Shown: positions 12,509-21,831 of the stretch, piece by piece
Layout: every line of letters starts with the position of its first letter
Position numbering within the stretch: position 1 is the first letter of the stretch
Assembly: GCA_002491195.1 (NCBI GenBank)
Contig: DKVL01000117.1
Location: 23,732 to 47,927 of the forward strand
Origin: Lachnospiraceae bacterium UBA7179
Lineage (GTDB): Bacteria > Bacillota > Clostridia > Lachnospirales > Lachnospiraceae
Length of the DNA: 24,196 nucleotides
Direction of reading: 5' to 3'
The notes under the pieces: generated by a model
What the model was told of the DNA's origin: nothing
What the model saw: only the letters and a program-made list of their open reading frames with translations
The model's database searches: none
Program-made: the position numbers and the translations under genes

Positions 12509-15199
12509 ATGGTCTATTCATTGGCAGGCATATGGCAGGCAGACATTGGCGATGGCAGGGTTTATTCTATGAAGCTGCCGGGAACGCTGGATGAGAATGG
12601 GATTGGAGGCAGGGATACCGGCGGTAATCAGTGGCATCCCGACATTACATTAGGAAATCCAGGGGAAGGTTTCACGGAAGGCAGGGCAATTCTCACGAGG
12701 TTTACCCGAAAGCATACTTATGAAGGGGAAGCAAGGCTGATGCGCCGTGTGTCCTTTGCGGCGCCGCAAGGGAAGAGAATCTTTCTGGAAGTGGAGAGGG
12801 CAAGATGTTTGAAACTTCTCGTCGACGGACAGGAGATTCCTGATTTTCGAACGCCCACAATCAGCACGCCCCATGTGTTTGAGGTTACGGATGTCTGGCG
12901 CGGGGAACATGAATTGACATTGCTGTCAGATAACAGTTATCCAGGACTGCCATATGGTGATATCACAGCCTCGTCGGCAGCGACGGATGAGACGCAGACA
13001 AACTGGAACGGCGTGCTGGGATATCTTCGTCTGCGGACGGAAGAACCGGTATTCCTGGAAGCAGTCAGGGTATATCCGAAGGAAGGTACACTCACGGTCA
13101 AGGTCAGCCTGTGTGCGGCTGATGCATGGAAAGGAAAGCTGAGCATTGTTTCCGATGCATTAGCGGCAGATCAAGAGCTGGAGGTTTCTGTACAGAAGGG
13201 AGATACGGAAATCGTTGTAAAGGATCTGCAGCTGGCTGCCGATGTGGCGCGGTGGGATGAGTATGAGGGCAATTTATATGAACTGACCGCAGTTTTGGAC
13301 AGTGGGGAAAAGAGGACGGTTTCATTCGGGGTGCGGGATTTTGGAAGCAATGCAGAGGGAAGGCTTGCGCTGAATGGAAGGACAATCTTTTTGAGAAGTG
13401 AAGCAAACTGCGCGGCGTTTCCTGAGACGGGATACTGTCCCATGTCAGCGGATGAATGGATCAGGATATTGGAACGTTACAAATCCTATGGGGTGAACTG
13501 TGTGCGCTTTCATTCTCATTGTCCTCCCGAGGCGGCTTTTATGGCAGCGGACCGGATGGGAATCCTGATGCAGCCGGAGTTATCCCACTGGAATCCGAAA
13601 GATGCTTTTGAGACCGAAGAAAGCGCTGCCTACTACAGGGAGGAGCTTTTCGGGGTGATATCCATGCTCGCAAATCATCCATCATTCGTGATGCTGACTT
13701 TCGGGAATGAGCTACACGCATCCAAACTGGGACATATGAGGATGGATGCGCTTCTTGCTGCTGCGCGGAAGCTGGACGGGACAAGATTGTATGCGAACGG
13801 TTCCAACGTGCATTATGGGACGCTCGGCTGCGACAGGGAGAGCGATTTTTATACCTCCTCCAATTATCTGGACCAGCCTCTGCGTGGAACCTTTTCCAAC
13901 ATGGAGGGTTACATCAACCATTGCTGCCCGAGCGCAAAGACAAACTACAATAAGACGATGGAACGTCTGCGGGAAACTTATCAGAAACCAGTATTTAGCT
14001 TTGAGGTGGGACAGTTTGAAGTGCTGCCTGACTTCGGGGAACTTGCGGAATTTCAAGGGATTTCAGAACCGGCAAACATTGAGCGGGTGAAGAAACGTGT
14101 GGAAGAATGCGGTCTGATGCCTGTCTGGACAAGGTATGTGGAGGCGACAGGAGAGCTTGCGAAAATCTGTTACCGGGAAGAGATTGAGGCAGCCATGCGG
14201 ACAGAACAGCTGTCGGGCATTTCTCTGTTGGGGCTGCAGGATTTTCCGGGACAGGGTACAGCGTTAGTGGGTATGATGAACTCCCATCTGGAGCCAAAGC
14301 CGTATGCTTTCGCAAGCCCGGAAAGTTTTTGCTCCTTTTTCAGGTCACAACTGCCGCTGGCGATGCTTCCGAAATATACTTATGAAAATACGGAAATACT
14401 GGAAGCAGAGATACAGATCGCCAATTATGGGAAAGAGGATCTGGAGGGCGGGATACGATGCACACTGCAGGGTGAAAATTTTTCAGAGGAAAGACAGCTG
14501 GCATATTCGGTATATCCGACAGGTGGTCTTACAGATGCGGGAACGCTGCGGATACCGCTGGAGGCGGCTGCAAAACCACTCCGCCTGAATCTGACCATAT
14601 CCATCGGGGAAGTTTCCAATCGCTACCCTGTCTGGGTATATCCTCCGGTCACTCCGGTCTGTCCGGAGACGGTATGCGAGACTTCCTGTCTGGATGAGCG
14701 GGCACAAGCGGCGCTGGAAGCAGGTAAAACAGTGTATCTGGCTCCGCCGTCAACGAAGGAAGCACTGCCTGATTCCATACAGGCGCAGTTCACAACAGAT
14801 TTCTGGTCCGTGGGGACATTTCCAGAGCAGGAAGGCGGAATGGGACAGCTGATCGATGCAGCCCACCCGGTTTTCCGGAATTTCCCTACGGAATTTCACA
14901 CCGACTGGCAATGGTGGCATATGGCATCACAGCGCGCTGTGATTCTGCCGGAATACTATCAGACAATTATTGCGGAGATGGACAGTTATGCATACCTGAG
15001 ACCGATGGCACAACTGTTGGAGTGCCGGTGCGGAAATGGAAAACTGCTGTTTTCTACCATGGGACTGCAGGACCTGCAGGAATATCCGGAGGCGCGGGCA
15101 CTTCTTGCGTCGGTTTACCAGTATATGGATTCAGCAGAGTTTCAGCCGAAGCAGGAGATCCCGTGGGATGTATTCAAAACATTGGTGTGGCAGAAATAG
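12509..15199 (+). CDS. GH2-family glycoside hydrolase with C-terminal accessory domain
   Basis: The 896-residue enzyme has the GH2 layout: a sugar-binding jelly roll (about 1-170, including WNGVLGYLRL), an immunoglobulin-like domain (about 175-280), then a TIM barrel (about 285-620). Glu401 in FGNELH is the predicted acid/base. Glu499 in FSFEVGQF is the predicted nucleophile. The C-terminal 250 residues include a segment resembling a class I amidotransferase-like domain (FPTEFHTDWQWW), seen in some large GH2 enzymes. No signal peptide is present, so it is cytoplasmic. The start has GAGGAGGG upstream. The family includes beta-galactosidases, glucuronidases and arabinosidases; the substrate is not determined. 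Its stop is 8 nt from that of the convergent araC-type gene, and its terminator lies in that gene. Confidence 0.82.
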   Translation: MVYSLAGIWQADIGDGRVYSMKLPGTLDENGIGGRDTGGNQWHPDITLGNPGEGFTEGRAILTRFTRKHTYEGEARLMRRVSFAAPQGKRIFLEVERARCLKLLVDGQEIPDFRTPTISTPHVFEVTDVWRGEHELTLLSDNSYPGLPYGDITASSAATDETQTNWNGVLGYLRLRTEEPVFLEAVRVYPKEGTLTVKVSLCAADAWKGKLSIVSDALAADQELEVSVQKGDTEIVVKDLQLAADVARWDEYEGNLYELTAVLDSGEKRTVSFGVRDFGSNAEGRLALNGRTIFLRSEANCAAFPETGYCPMSADEWIRILERYKSYGVNCVRFHSHCPPEAAFMAADRMGILMQPELSHWNPKDAFETEESAAYYREELFGVISMLANHPSFVMLTFGNELHASKLGHMRMDALLAAARKLDGTRLYANGSNVHYGTLGCDRESDFYTSSNYLDQPLRGTFSNMEGYINHCCPSAKTNYNKTMERLRETYQKPVFSFEVGQFEVLPDFGELAEFQGISEPANIERVKKRVEECGLMPVWTRYVEATGELAKICYREEIEAAMRTEQLSGISLLGLQDFPGQGTALVGMMNSHLEPKPYAFASPESFCSFFRSQLPLAMLPKYTYENTEILEAEIQIANYGKEDLEGGIRCTLQGENFSEERQLAYSVYPTGGLTDAGTLRIPLEAAAKPLRLNLTISIGEVSNRYPVWVYPPVTPVCPETVCETSCLDERAQAALEAGKTVYLAPPSTKEALPDSIQAQFTTDFWSVGTFPEQEGGMGQLIDAAHPVFRNFPTEFHTDWQWWHMASQRAVILPEYYQTIIAEMDSYAYLRPMAQLLECRCGNGKLLFSTMGLQDLQEYPEARALLASVYQYMDSAEFQPKQEIPWDVFKTLVWQK

Positions 15200-15207
15200 A
15201 TAGATCG

Positions 15208-16056
15208 TCATCGTCCGGTCCATGTCCTGTACTGGGCCGGCGATATTTTTTGATGGCGTTTAAAGGTACTGCAGAATACACTCTCACTGGAAAACCCAGT
15301 GTTAAAACAAATGTCCTTTATTGGCAGACTGGTGTTTTTTAGCAGATATCTGGCGGTGGCAATGCGGGTGTTGACCAGATATTCGTGGGGAGTATAGCCG
15401 GTCATTTTTTTAAATGTGCGGATAAAATGATAGGGACTCAGGTTCACCCTGGCCGCCAGTGTATCAACGGAAAGATCTTCGGCGAAATGTTCATTGATGT
15501 AGGTAATCGTATCCTCTGCCATGCCGGCGTGATGGCAGGTCTTTGGCTGGTCAGGCATATGAAGCAGAAATTCAGTCAGAATATCATTGAGGTATTTTGA
15601 CAGCAGGGGTTCCCTGACGATGCTGCCAGTGTAAAATATTTTCAAAATCGCCGTCAGCCGGTTCAGTGCAGGGAAAGGATCGGTCATGGAGAACACGTTT
15701 CCGAGATTTTCCACAATGGCTGTATACAGAGGGCGGGCGGTAATGCCGTCGAAATGACACCATAGGCATTCACATCCGTCATTCGTGGAATAAGCATGTC
15801 TTTGATAACAATCCAGCAATACAAACTGTCCGGCTTTTGCGGAAACACTTTTTTCTTCCAGTTTCAGTTCCAGCTCTCCTTTCTGAACATACATCAGCAG
15901 GAAACTGTCAAAGGAATCCCTTTTCAGGGAATATCCGGGCAAATATGAGAAAAATCCGCACTGCATGGGATACAGGAACATGTTCATGGCAAGTTTGCTT
16001 GGGGAATAGATAAAGTATTCTGATTCGGATGAAACCAGCGCCTCACAGGATTTCAT
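15208..16056 (-). CDS. AraC-family transcriptional regulator
   Basis: The 282-residue regulator has an N-terminal cupin-like sensor (about 25-110: LLMYVQKGELELKLEEKSVSAKAGQFVLLDCYQRHAY) and a C-terminal double HTH (about 180-282). The HTH shows the AraC signature with LSVDTLAARVNLSPYHFIRTFKKMTGYTPHEYL and the second helix region ICFNTGFSSESVFCSTFKRHQKISPAQYR. TGGAGGT precedes the ATG. It is divergent from the DUF5107-TPR/GH35 operon across 186 nt and convergent with GH2, so it probably activates both in response to a sugar. Its last codons form the hairpin that terminates GH2 transcription. Its own leader carries the TAAGGAACTG repeat. Confidence 0.9.
   Translation of the reverse strand: MKSCEALVSSESEYFIYSPSKLAMNMFLYPMQCGFFSYLPGYSLKRDSFDSFLLMYVQKGELELKLEEKSVSAKAGQFVLLDCYQRHAYSTNDGCECLWCHFDGITARPLYTAIVENLGNVFSMTDPFPALNRLTAILKIFYTGSIVREPLLSKYLNDILTEFLLHMPDQPKTCHHAGMAEDTITYINEHFAEDLSVDTLAARVNLSPYHFIRTFKKMTGYTPHEYLVNTRIATARYLLKNTSLPIKDICFNTGFSSESVFCSTFKRHQKISPAQYRTWTGR
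15210..15251 (+). terminator. GH2 terminator embedded in the araC 3' end
   Basis: ATCGTCCGGTCCA (15210-15222) pairs with TGGGCCGGCGAT (15233-15244): 12 pairs with one bulged T and one G-T wobble, around a 10-nt loop. The plus strand then reads ATTTTTT (15245-15251), a proper intrinsic terminator. The same bases encode the last residues and stop of the convergent AraC protein. Confidence 0.78.
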
Positions 16057-16083
16057 GAATGATACCTCCAGAATTTTTTCCTA

Positions 16084-16093
16084 CAGTTCCTTA
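16084..16093 (-). repeat. TAAGGAACTG repeat, copy in the araC leader
   Basis: On the minus strand this reads TAAGGAACTG, immediately after the araC -10 box and continuing TAGGAAAA. It closely matches the copy at 23115-23099 (minus strand) over AAGGAACTGYAGGAAAA. Confidence 0.55.
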
Positions 16094-16121
16094 TCATAAG
16101 CCAGAAAGAAGAGAATTGCAA
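16093..16121 (-). promoter_or_regulatory. Promoter of the araC-type gene
   Basis: On the minus strand, TTGCAA (16121-16116) and TATGAT (16098-16093) are spaced 17 nt. Transcription would start inside the TAAGGAACTG repeat. Confidence 0.6.
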
Positions 16122-16143
16122 GAGCAAAAAATATAAACAACAA

Positions 16144-16194
16144 CGCAATCGCAATGAATGATTTCTTGGGAAATAAGGGATATAGTGGTATTAC
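16144..16194 (+). promoter_or_regulatory. Promoter of the DUF5107-TPR/GH35 operon
   Basis: TTGGGA (16166-16171) and TATTAC (16189-16194) are spaced 17 nt. A short direct repeat CGCAATCGCAAT (16144-16155) lies 10 nt upstream of the -35 box, a sensible place for an AraC-type activator site. Both boxes are imperfect, fitting an activator-dependent promoter. Binding is inferred only. Confidence 0.45.
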
Positions 16195-16242
16195 AGAAAC
16201 GCAAAAACAAGATATCACAGTGAAAAGAGAAAGGAGAAATCG

Positions 16243-19200
16243 ATGAGCAAAGCAAACGTCTGGATGCAAAAAGTAGTCATCCCAACCTATGAAATTGGAG
16301 AGGCAGAAAAAAATCCAATTTTTCTGGATAAGCGGGTATACCAGGGAAGCAGTGGAAAAGTGTACCCTTATCCTACTGTTGAAAAAATCAGCAGTCAGAA
16401 AACAGATAAGGAACACACAGCAGTTTTTCTCGAAAATGAATATTTGAAAGTCATGGTTCTCCCAGAACTTGGCGGGAGAATTCAGAGGGCATACGACAAG
16501 ACCAACGGTTATGATTTTGTCTACTATAACCATGTGATCAAGCCTGCTCTGGTGGGACTGACAGGACCATGGATCTCTGGCGGCATCGAGTTTAACTGGC
16601 CGCAGCACCACAGACCGACGACGTTCCTTCCGGTGGATTATGAGATGCAGGAGCAAGAGGACGGAAGCTGCGCTGTCCTGTGCCATGATGTGGACCAGAT
16701 GTATGGCAGTAAATCCATTACAAAGATTACGCTGTATCCGGGCAGAGCCTATATAGAAATCACGGGGCAGCTCTATAACCGGACGGCATTCCCCCAGACC
16801 TTTCTCTGGTGGGCGAATCCTGCCGTTCCGGCAAATGACGACACACAGTCGGTCTTTCCGCCCGATGTCCATGCCGTGATGGACCATGGAAAGCGGGATG
16901 TCTCCCGTTTTCCGATTGCTACGGGAGTATATTACAAGAAGGATTACAGTGAGGGCGTGGACATTTCGCGATACAAAAATATCCCGGTTCCAACCTCTTA
17001 CATGGCAGAGAAGTCAAAATACGATTTTGTGGGCGGTTACGATTACGGAAAGGAAGCCGGAATCCTTCATGTGGCAGACCACCACATTTCGCCTGGAAAG
17101 AAGCAGTGGACATGGGGCTGTGGTGATTTTGGCAGGGCATGGGACAGGAACCTTACAGATGAGGATGGTCCCTATGTGGAGCTGATGACGGGCGTCTATA
17201 CGGATAACCAGCCGGACTTTGCATGGTTAAAGCCATTCGAGGAAAAGACCTTCCAACAGTATTTTATGCCCTATAAGGCAGTGGGACAGGTAAAAAATGC
17301 GACTGTGGATGCTGCAGTCCATCTCTCGTACAGCGGCGGGTGCGCAAAAGTGATCGCCTATGCTACCAGCGTGCATGAACAGGCAAACATCGTACTGACA
17401 GCGGCAGGGGAAAAGGTGCTGGATGTGACCACAAAACTTTCTCCGACCGACACTTACCAGACGGAAATCAATTTGCCCGATCAGAAAGAAGAAGATCTGC
17501 GGCTCTCTGTTTATGCCGGGGGCAGATGTCTGGTGGAATACCAGCCAGAGCCATATGAGATCCCCAAACTTCCGGAACCGGCGAAGGCGGCAAAAAAACC
17601 AGGAGAGATACAGACCTGCGAGGAACTTTATCTCACCGGGCAGCATATTGAGCAGTACCGCCACGCTACTTACCTGCCGGATCCCTATTATCTGGAAGGG
17701 CTGAAACGGGATGAGGGAGATATCCGCATCAACAATGCTTACGGACTGCTCCTTATGAGAAGGGGACAGTTTGCGCAGGCGGAGAGATATTTTAGAAAAG
17801 CACTGGAACGTCTGGTGGAGAGAAATCCGAACCCGTATCATAGTGAGAGCTATTACCTGCTTGGGCTGGCGCTGTTTTATCAGGATGAAAAGGATGCGGC
17901 GTACGATGCTTTTTACAAGGCGGCGTGGAGCAATGAACAGCAGGAAATGTCATACTATTATCTGGCGGCCATTGACACAGGGAGGAAACGATTTTCCCGG
18001 GCATACGATCATGTGGAAAAGGCACTGGTGAAAAATGCCCACAATATCAAGGCAAGGGGATTAAAGGCATACCTGCTGCGGAGATTGGAAATGACCGGCA
18101 AGGCAAGAGAGTGGGTGAAGGAAAATCTGCTGCTGGATCCTTTTGATTTTGTATCGGCTAACGAGGAGATCATGCTGGAAGAAAATGACAGGCAGCTTCG
18201 TGACAGGCTGAATGCAAGGATGCGCAATTTTCAGGAAAATTATCTGATGGCAGCAAGAGATTACGCGGAATTTGGCGCGTACAGTGAAGCGGTTGAAATG
18301 CTCGGCTGCTGTACAAAGGAATATCCAATGCTCTTTTATTACAAGGCGTACTATCAGAATCTGGCAGGAGATGCAGATGTCCGCAGCGTACTGGAAAGGG
18401 CGGAAACCAGTGCACCAGACTACTGCTTCCCGAACAAACTGGAGGATATCGCGGTACTGCGCTTTGCGATTGAGCATGGTTTTAAGGCGAAGGCATGCTA
18501 CTATCTCGGAAATCTGTTCTATGACAAACTCCAATGGCAGGAGGCAATAAAGCTCTGGGAGACATCCATACAGGCAGACAGCGGATTTCCGACAGTATTC
18601 AGGAATCTGTCGCTGGCTTATTATAACAAAAAGAAAGACGCTAAGGCAGCGCAGGCTGCGTTGGAACGTGCATTTGATTTGAACACAAAGGACGCGCGTG
18701 TCTTTTTGGAGCTGGACCAGTTGTACAGGAAAATGGGCTGGACATTTGAGGACCGCCTGAAAAACTACGAGGAATACAGGGAACTGATCGAAGGGCGCGA
18801 CGATCTTTATATAGAATATATCACGCTGGTAAATCTATGCGGTGATCACGAGAAAGCATACCAGTGCATCATGGAACACAGTTTCCACCCATGGGAGGGC
18901 GGCGAGGGTAAGATTACGACTCAGTACACACTTTCCCTGCTGGAGATGGCAAAGAACGCGCAGATGGAAGGATGCTTTTCTGATGCGGAAACATTGCTCC
19001 GAAAAGCACTGGTTTACCCGGAAAATCTGGGTGAAGGGAAACTGGAGGGCACGAAAGATAACCATATTTATTACCATCTCGGATTATCGCTCGAAGCGCA
19101 GGGACGGACAGCGGAAGCGGAGGAATGTTTCCGCAGGGCGACGGTCGGGACAGACGAGCCTGCCAGCGCAATGTATTATAATGACCAGCCGGCGGACATG

Positions 19201-19530
19201 ATTCTGTATCAGGGGCTTGCATATCGGAAATTAGGAATGATTAAGGAAGCAAACGCACGCTTTTATCGTCTGATCGATTATGGAGAGCAGCATCTGGACG
19301 ATCAGGTGCAGATCGAGTATTTTGCGGTTTCCCTTCCGGACTTTTTGATTTTTGATGAAGATTATACACGAAAAAACCGCGCACATTGCTATTATCTGAT
19401 GGCGCTCGGAAATATTGGACTGGGAAACAGGGAAAGGGCTGCCAGTTTCCTGAAAGAAGTGTCCGCAATTGAGCCGTCTCATATGATGTGCAGGATTTAT
19501 GAAAGACAGATCAGAACGGATGAGCCATAA
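16243..19530 (+). CDS. DUF5107 domain - tetratricopeptide repeat fusion protein
   Basis: The 1095-residue cytosolic protein has no signal peptide. Residues about 30-340 match the DUF5107 style: FLENEYLKVMVLPELGGRIQRAYDKTNGYDFVYYN, then GPWISGGIEFNWPQHHRP and a run of beta strands, a galactose-mutarotase-like sandwich. From about 497 there are many TPR units, for example YGLLLMRRGQFAQAERYFRKAL, YYLGNLFYDKLQWQEAIKLWETSI and YYHLGLSLEAQGRTAEAEECFRRA. DUF5107-TPR proteins occur beside glycosidases but their activity is not established to my knowledge; sugar binding, epimerisation or hydrolysis are all possible. AAGGAG precedes the ATG. It heads the operon with GH35, divergent from the AraC regulator. 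Its length and TPR content suggest it scaffolds or recognises a carbohydrate-linked partner. Confidence 0.8.
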   Translation: MSKANVWMQKVVIPTYEIGEAEKNPIFLDKRVYQGSSGKVYPYPTVEKISSQKTDKEHTAVFLENEYLKVMVLPELGGRIQRAYDKTNGYDFVYYNHVIKPALVGLTGPWISGGIEFNWPQHHRPTTFLPVDYEMQEQEDGSCAVLCHDVDQMYGSKSITKITLYPGRAYIEITGQLYNRTAFPQTFLWWANPAVPANDDTQSVFPPDVHAVMDHGKRDVSRFPIATGVYYKKDYSEGVDISRYKNIPVPTSYMAEKSKYDFVGGYDYGKEAGILHVADHHISPGKKQWTWGCGDFGRAWDRNLTDEDGPYVELMTGVYTDNQPDFAWLKPFEEKTFQQYFMPYKAVGQVKNATVDAAVHLSYSGGCAKVIAYATSVHEQANIVLTAAGEKVLDVTTKLSPTDTYQTEINLPDQKEEDLRLSVYAGGRCLVEYQPEPYEIPKLPEPAKAAKKPGEIQTCEELYLTGQHIEQYRHATYLPDPYYLEGLKRDEGDIRINNAYGLLLMRRGQFAQAERYFRKALERLVERNPNPYHSESYYLLGLALFYQDEKDAAYDAFYKAAWSNEQQEMSYYYLAAIDTGRKRFSRAYDHVEKALVKNAHNIKARGLKAYLLRRLEMTGKAREWVKENLLLDPFDFVSANEEIMLEENDRQLRDRLNARMRNFQENYLMAARDYAEFGAYSEAVEMLGCCTKEYPMLFYYKAYYQNLAGDADVRSVLERAETSAPDYCFPNKLEDIAVLRFAIEHGFKAKACYYLGNLFYDKLQWQEAIKLWETSIQADSGFPTVFRNLSLAYYNKKKDAKAAQAALERAFDLNTKDARVFLELDQLYRKMGWTFEDRLKNYEEYRELIEGRDDLYIEYITLVNLCGDHEKAYQCIMEHSFHPWEGGEGKITTQYTLSLLEMAKNAQMEGCFSDAETLLRKALVYPENLGEGKLEGTKDNHIYYHLGLSLEAQGRTAEAEECFRRATVGTDEPASAMYYNDQPADMILYQGLAYRKLGMIKEANARFYRLIDYGEQHLDDQVQIEYFAVSLPDFLIFDEDYTRKNRAHCYYLMALGNIGLGNRERAASFLKEVSAIEPSHMMCRIYERQIRTDEP

Positions 19531-19584
19531 GTATGCCAGAAACAATGAAGCTGTTCTGTCAGAATGAGATCGTGGAGGAAAAAG

Positions 19585-21690
19585 ATGATTTATCGTTTTC
19601 AGAAGGAAGAGAAACAGGAGATTTTAACGGGACATTTGCATCTGGGAGGAGCGAGTCCCGGCGGGGAACGGATTGATGTGAACAGCGCTTATCTTACCAG
19701 AGGGGGAAAGCCATGGATACCAGTGATGGGGGAATTTCACTTTTCACGTTACAACAGGGATCAATGGGCAGAGGAGCTTGGCAAAATGAAGGCTGGCGGT
19801 ATTACGCTGGTGTCCACCTATCTGTTTTGGATTTACCATGAAGAGATCGAGGGGAATTTTGATTTCAGCAAAGATAAGGATATCCGAGCCTTTGTGTCAG
19901 AATGTGGCAGGGCCGGGCTTGAAGTCGTACTGCGCATCGGCCCATGGGCACATGGCGAGTGCCGTAATGGCGGGTTTCCTGACTGGCTGCTGCAGAAAAC
20001 CTATCCATTGCGTGGAAATCACCCGGAATATTTGTCTCAGGTAAAGCGTTGGTATGCGCGGATTGCCGCGGAGGTGCGGGGACTGTTTTACAGAGATGGC
20101 GGCAATATTGTGGCAATTCAGCTGGAAAATGAGTTTGGGGGCGGTGCGGAGCATCTGGCTGCGTTGAAGAGGATTGCCCTGGAGTGCGGCTTGGATGCGC
20201 CCCTGTTCACTGTGACAGGCTGGAACAGTGCAGCAGGCGTTGAAATTCCTGTGGACGAGGTGGTTCCGGTGTTTGGAGGGTACTGTGAAGCGCCATGGGA
20301 AAGGCATACAAGGCCATTGCCGCCCTCGCCCCATTATTTTTTTAACAGGATGCGCAATGATTCTGCAATCGGCGCGGATCTGACAACGTATACGAAGCCG
20401 GCGGGAGAGGATTCGTGGCAGCTTCCTTACGAGAGGTATCCTTTTGCGACTTGTGAGCTCGGAGGCGGGATTCAGGTGACACACCACAGGAGACCAATCA
20501 TACATCCCATGGATATCTATGCGGTCGCCTTGGTAAAGCTGGGGGATGGAAACAACCTGCCGGGCTACTATATGTACCATGGAGGCACGAATCAGATTGG
20601 ACAACGGACTACGTTACAGGAATCCAGGGCATCTGGTTATCCGAACGATTATCCAATTCTGTCCTATGATTTTCAGGCGGCGCTGTCAGAGTACGGCGAG
20701 GTCAGGGGACAGTATCGACTGTTAAATCTGCTGCACCTGTTTGTGCAGGATTTTCAACAGGATTTTGCGCCGCTGGGGGCAGTGGATGCACTGGAAAAGA
20801 TCGAGCGGAATGATATGGTTTCTTTGCGTTATGGTATGAGAACAGACGGATATAAAGGATATGTGTTTATCAATCATTACCAGCGATTGACGAAACTTAG
20901 GGATGTTGCGCATGTGGTCATTGATACGGGAAGCGTCGTTTTTCCGCCGATTGATGTAAAGGGTGAAATTAGCTTTTTTCTGCCGTTTATGATGAAACTG
21001 GGGACAGGAACATCGTCTGTGATACTGGAGTACGCCACTGCACAGCCAGTATGTCATATGGATTCCGTTTATTTCTTTGTAGAAATTCCAGGTATTTCCA
21101 GTGTGTACCGCTTCACGGATGGCCGTGAAGTAAAGGCAGATGCAGGCAGGGACTCTTTGTTTTGGATGGAACAGACAGGTATCGTGACATTGACCTGGGA
21201 AGAGGCAAACTATTTGCGCAGGCTGGACTGTATACAGGAAGCAGATCATGGGAGCTGCCTGTATCTGGGAGAAGAATGCGATCTATATTGTTGTGATGGG
21301 AAATTGTGCTGTGTGCAGCCGGGAAAGCACGTTTATTATCGGTGGGATGGCAAAAAATTTCTGCCCTTTTCGATAGGGGAACCAGCGGACGAACCCAAAA
21401 TCGCATGGCAGCCGGTCTTGGAGGCGCCGTTTGAACTGCCATATGAAGGCGAACTTCAGATTGGAGGGGAGAGAACTGTAATATGGAAGAAATTCACGGT
21501 AGAGGGCGAACATGGTTTTATTTCAATCGAAGAGGATTACGATGTGGCACAAATTTATGCAGATGGCCGGCTGGTGGCAGATCATTATTACTATGGTAGG
21601 CCATGGAGAGTGCCGGCGGAACTTTTGGCGGGAAAGGAGTGTTATTTGGTAATGTCGGAAAGGAAGGATGATTTTTATCGGGAGTTTTGA
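19585..21690 (+). CDS. GH35-family beta-galactosidase-like enzyme
   Basis: The product has 701 residues from ATG 19585, which has GGAGG at 6 nt; an upstream in-frame ATG at 19564 lacks this. The TIM barrel has the GH35 pattern: MGEFHFSRYNRDQWAEELGKMKAGGITLVSTYLFWIYHE (about 48-86), RIGPWAHGECRNGGFPDWL (about 114-132), then IQLENEF with Glu183 as predicted acid/base and ATCELGGG with Glu291 as predicted nucleophile. YYMYHGGTNQIG follows, as in the family. The C-terminal half is beta-rich. No signal peptide is present, so it acts in the cytoplasm. GH35 enzymes release beta-galactose, and some relatives act on other sugars. It follows the DUF5107-TPR gene by 54 nt in the same operon. No clear terminator is seen before the repeat element at 21832. 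Confidence 0.88.
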   Translation: MIYRFQKEEKQEILTGHLHLGGASPGGERIDVNSAYLTRGGKPWIPVMGEFHFSRYNRDQWAEELGKMKAGGITLVSTYLFWIYHEEIEGNFDFSKDKDIRAFVSECGRAGLEVVLRIGPWAHGECRNGGFPDWLLQKTYPLRGNHPEYLSQVKRWYARIAAEVRGLFYRDGGNIVAIQLENEFGGGAEHLAALKRIALECGLDAPLFTVTGWNSAAGVEIPVDEVVPVFGGYCEAPWERHTRPLPPSPHYFFNRMRNDSAIGADLTTYTKPAGEDSWQLPYERYPFATCELGGGIQVTHHRRPIIHPMDIYAVALVKLGDGNNLPGYYMYHGGTNQIGQRTTLQESRASGYPNDYPILSYDFQAALSEYGEVRGQYRLLNLLHLFVQDFQQDFAPLGAVDALEKIERNDMVSLRYGMRTDGYKGYVFINHYQRLTKLRDVAHVVIDTGSVVFPPIDVKGEISFFLPFMMKLGTGTSSVILEYATAQPVCHMDSVYFFVEIPGISSVYRFTDGREVKADAGRDSLFWMEQTGIVTLTWEEANYLRRLDCIQEADHGSCLYLGEECDLYCCDGKLCCVQPGKHVYYRWDGKKFLPFSIGEPADEPKIAWQPVLEAPFELPYEGELQIGGERTVIWKKFTVEGEHGFISIEEDYDVAQIYADGRLVADHYYYGRPWRVPAELLAGKECYLVMSERKDDFYREF

Positions 21691-21831
21691 ATTAGGAACA
21701 ATACAGTTATGTTTGATCTGGATGGACTATTTTAAGCAGGGCGCATTGCAGTTGTTTGGTGGTGGCGTACACTTTTTTGTAAAAAAACATAAGGTGGAAG
21801 GCGGGATGAAAATATGTTACGCTATACAATA
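21691..21831. other. Non-coding stretch before the MITE-like element
   Basis: No gene is visible. It holds CTTTTTTGTAAAAAAACA near 21769-21786, which could form a weak A/T hairpin, but no convincing terminator for the GH35 operon. Confidence 0.4.

Noticed and set aside
14911..15342. 143-codon frame crossing the end of GH2 into araC
   Set aside because: It overlaps the GH2 coding frame, the terminator and araC; composition is not protein-like.
16081..16887. 268-codon minus-strand frame opposite the DUF5107-TPR start
   Set aside because: It is antisense to the DUF5107 domain and covers two promoters. The hydrophobic end near 16081-16140 looks membrane-like but arises from the AT-rich intergenic region.
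19897..20604. 235-codon minus-strand frame opposite GH35
   Set aside because: It is antisense to conserved catalytic regions of GH35 and reflects codon bias; there is no ribosome binding site or promoter.
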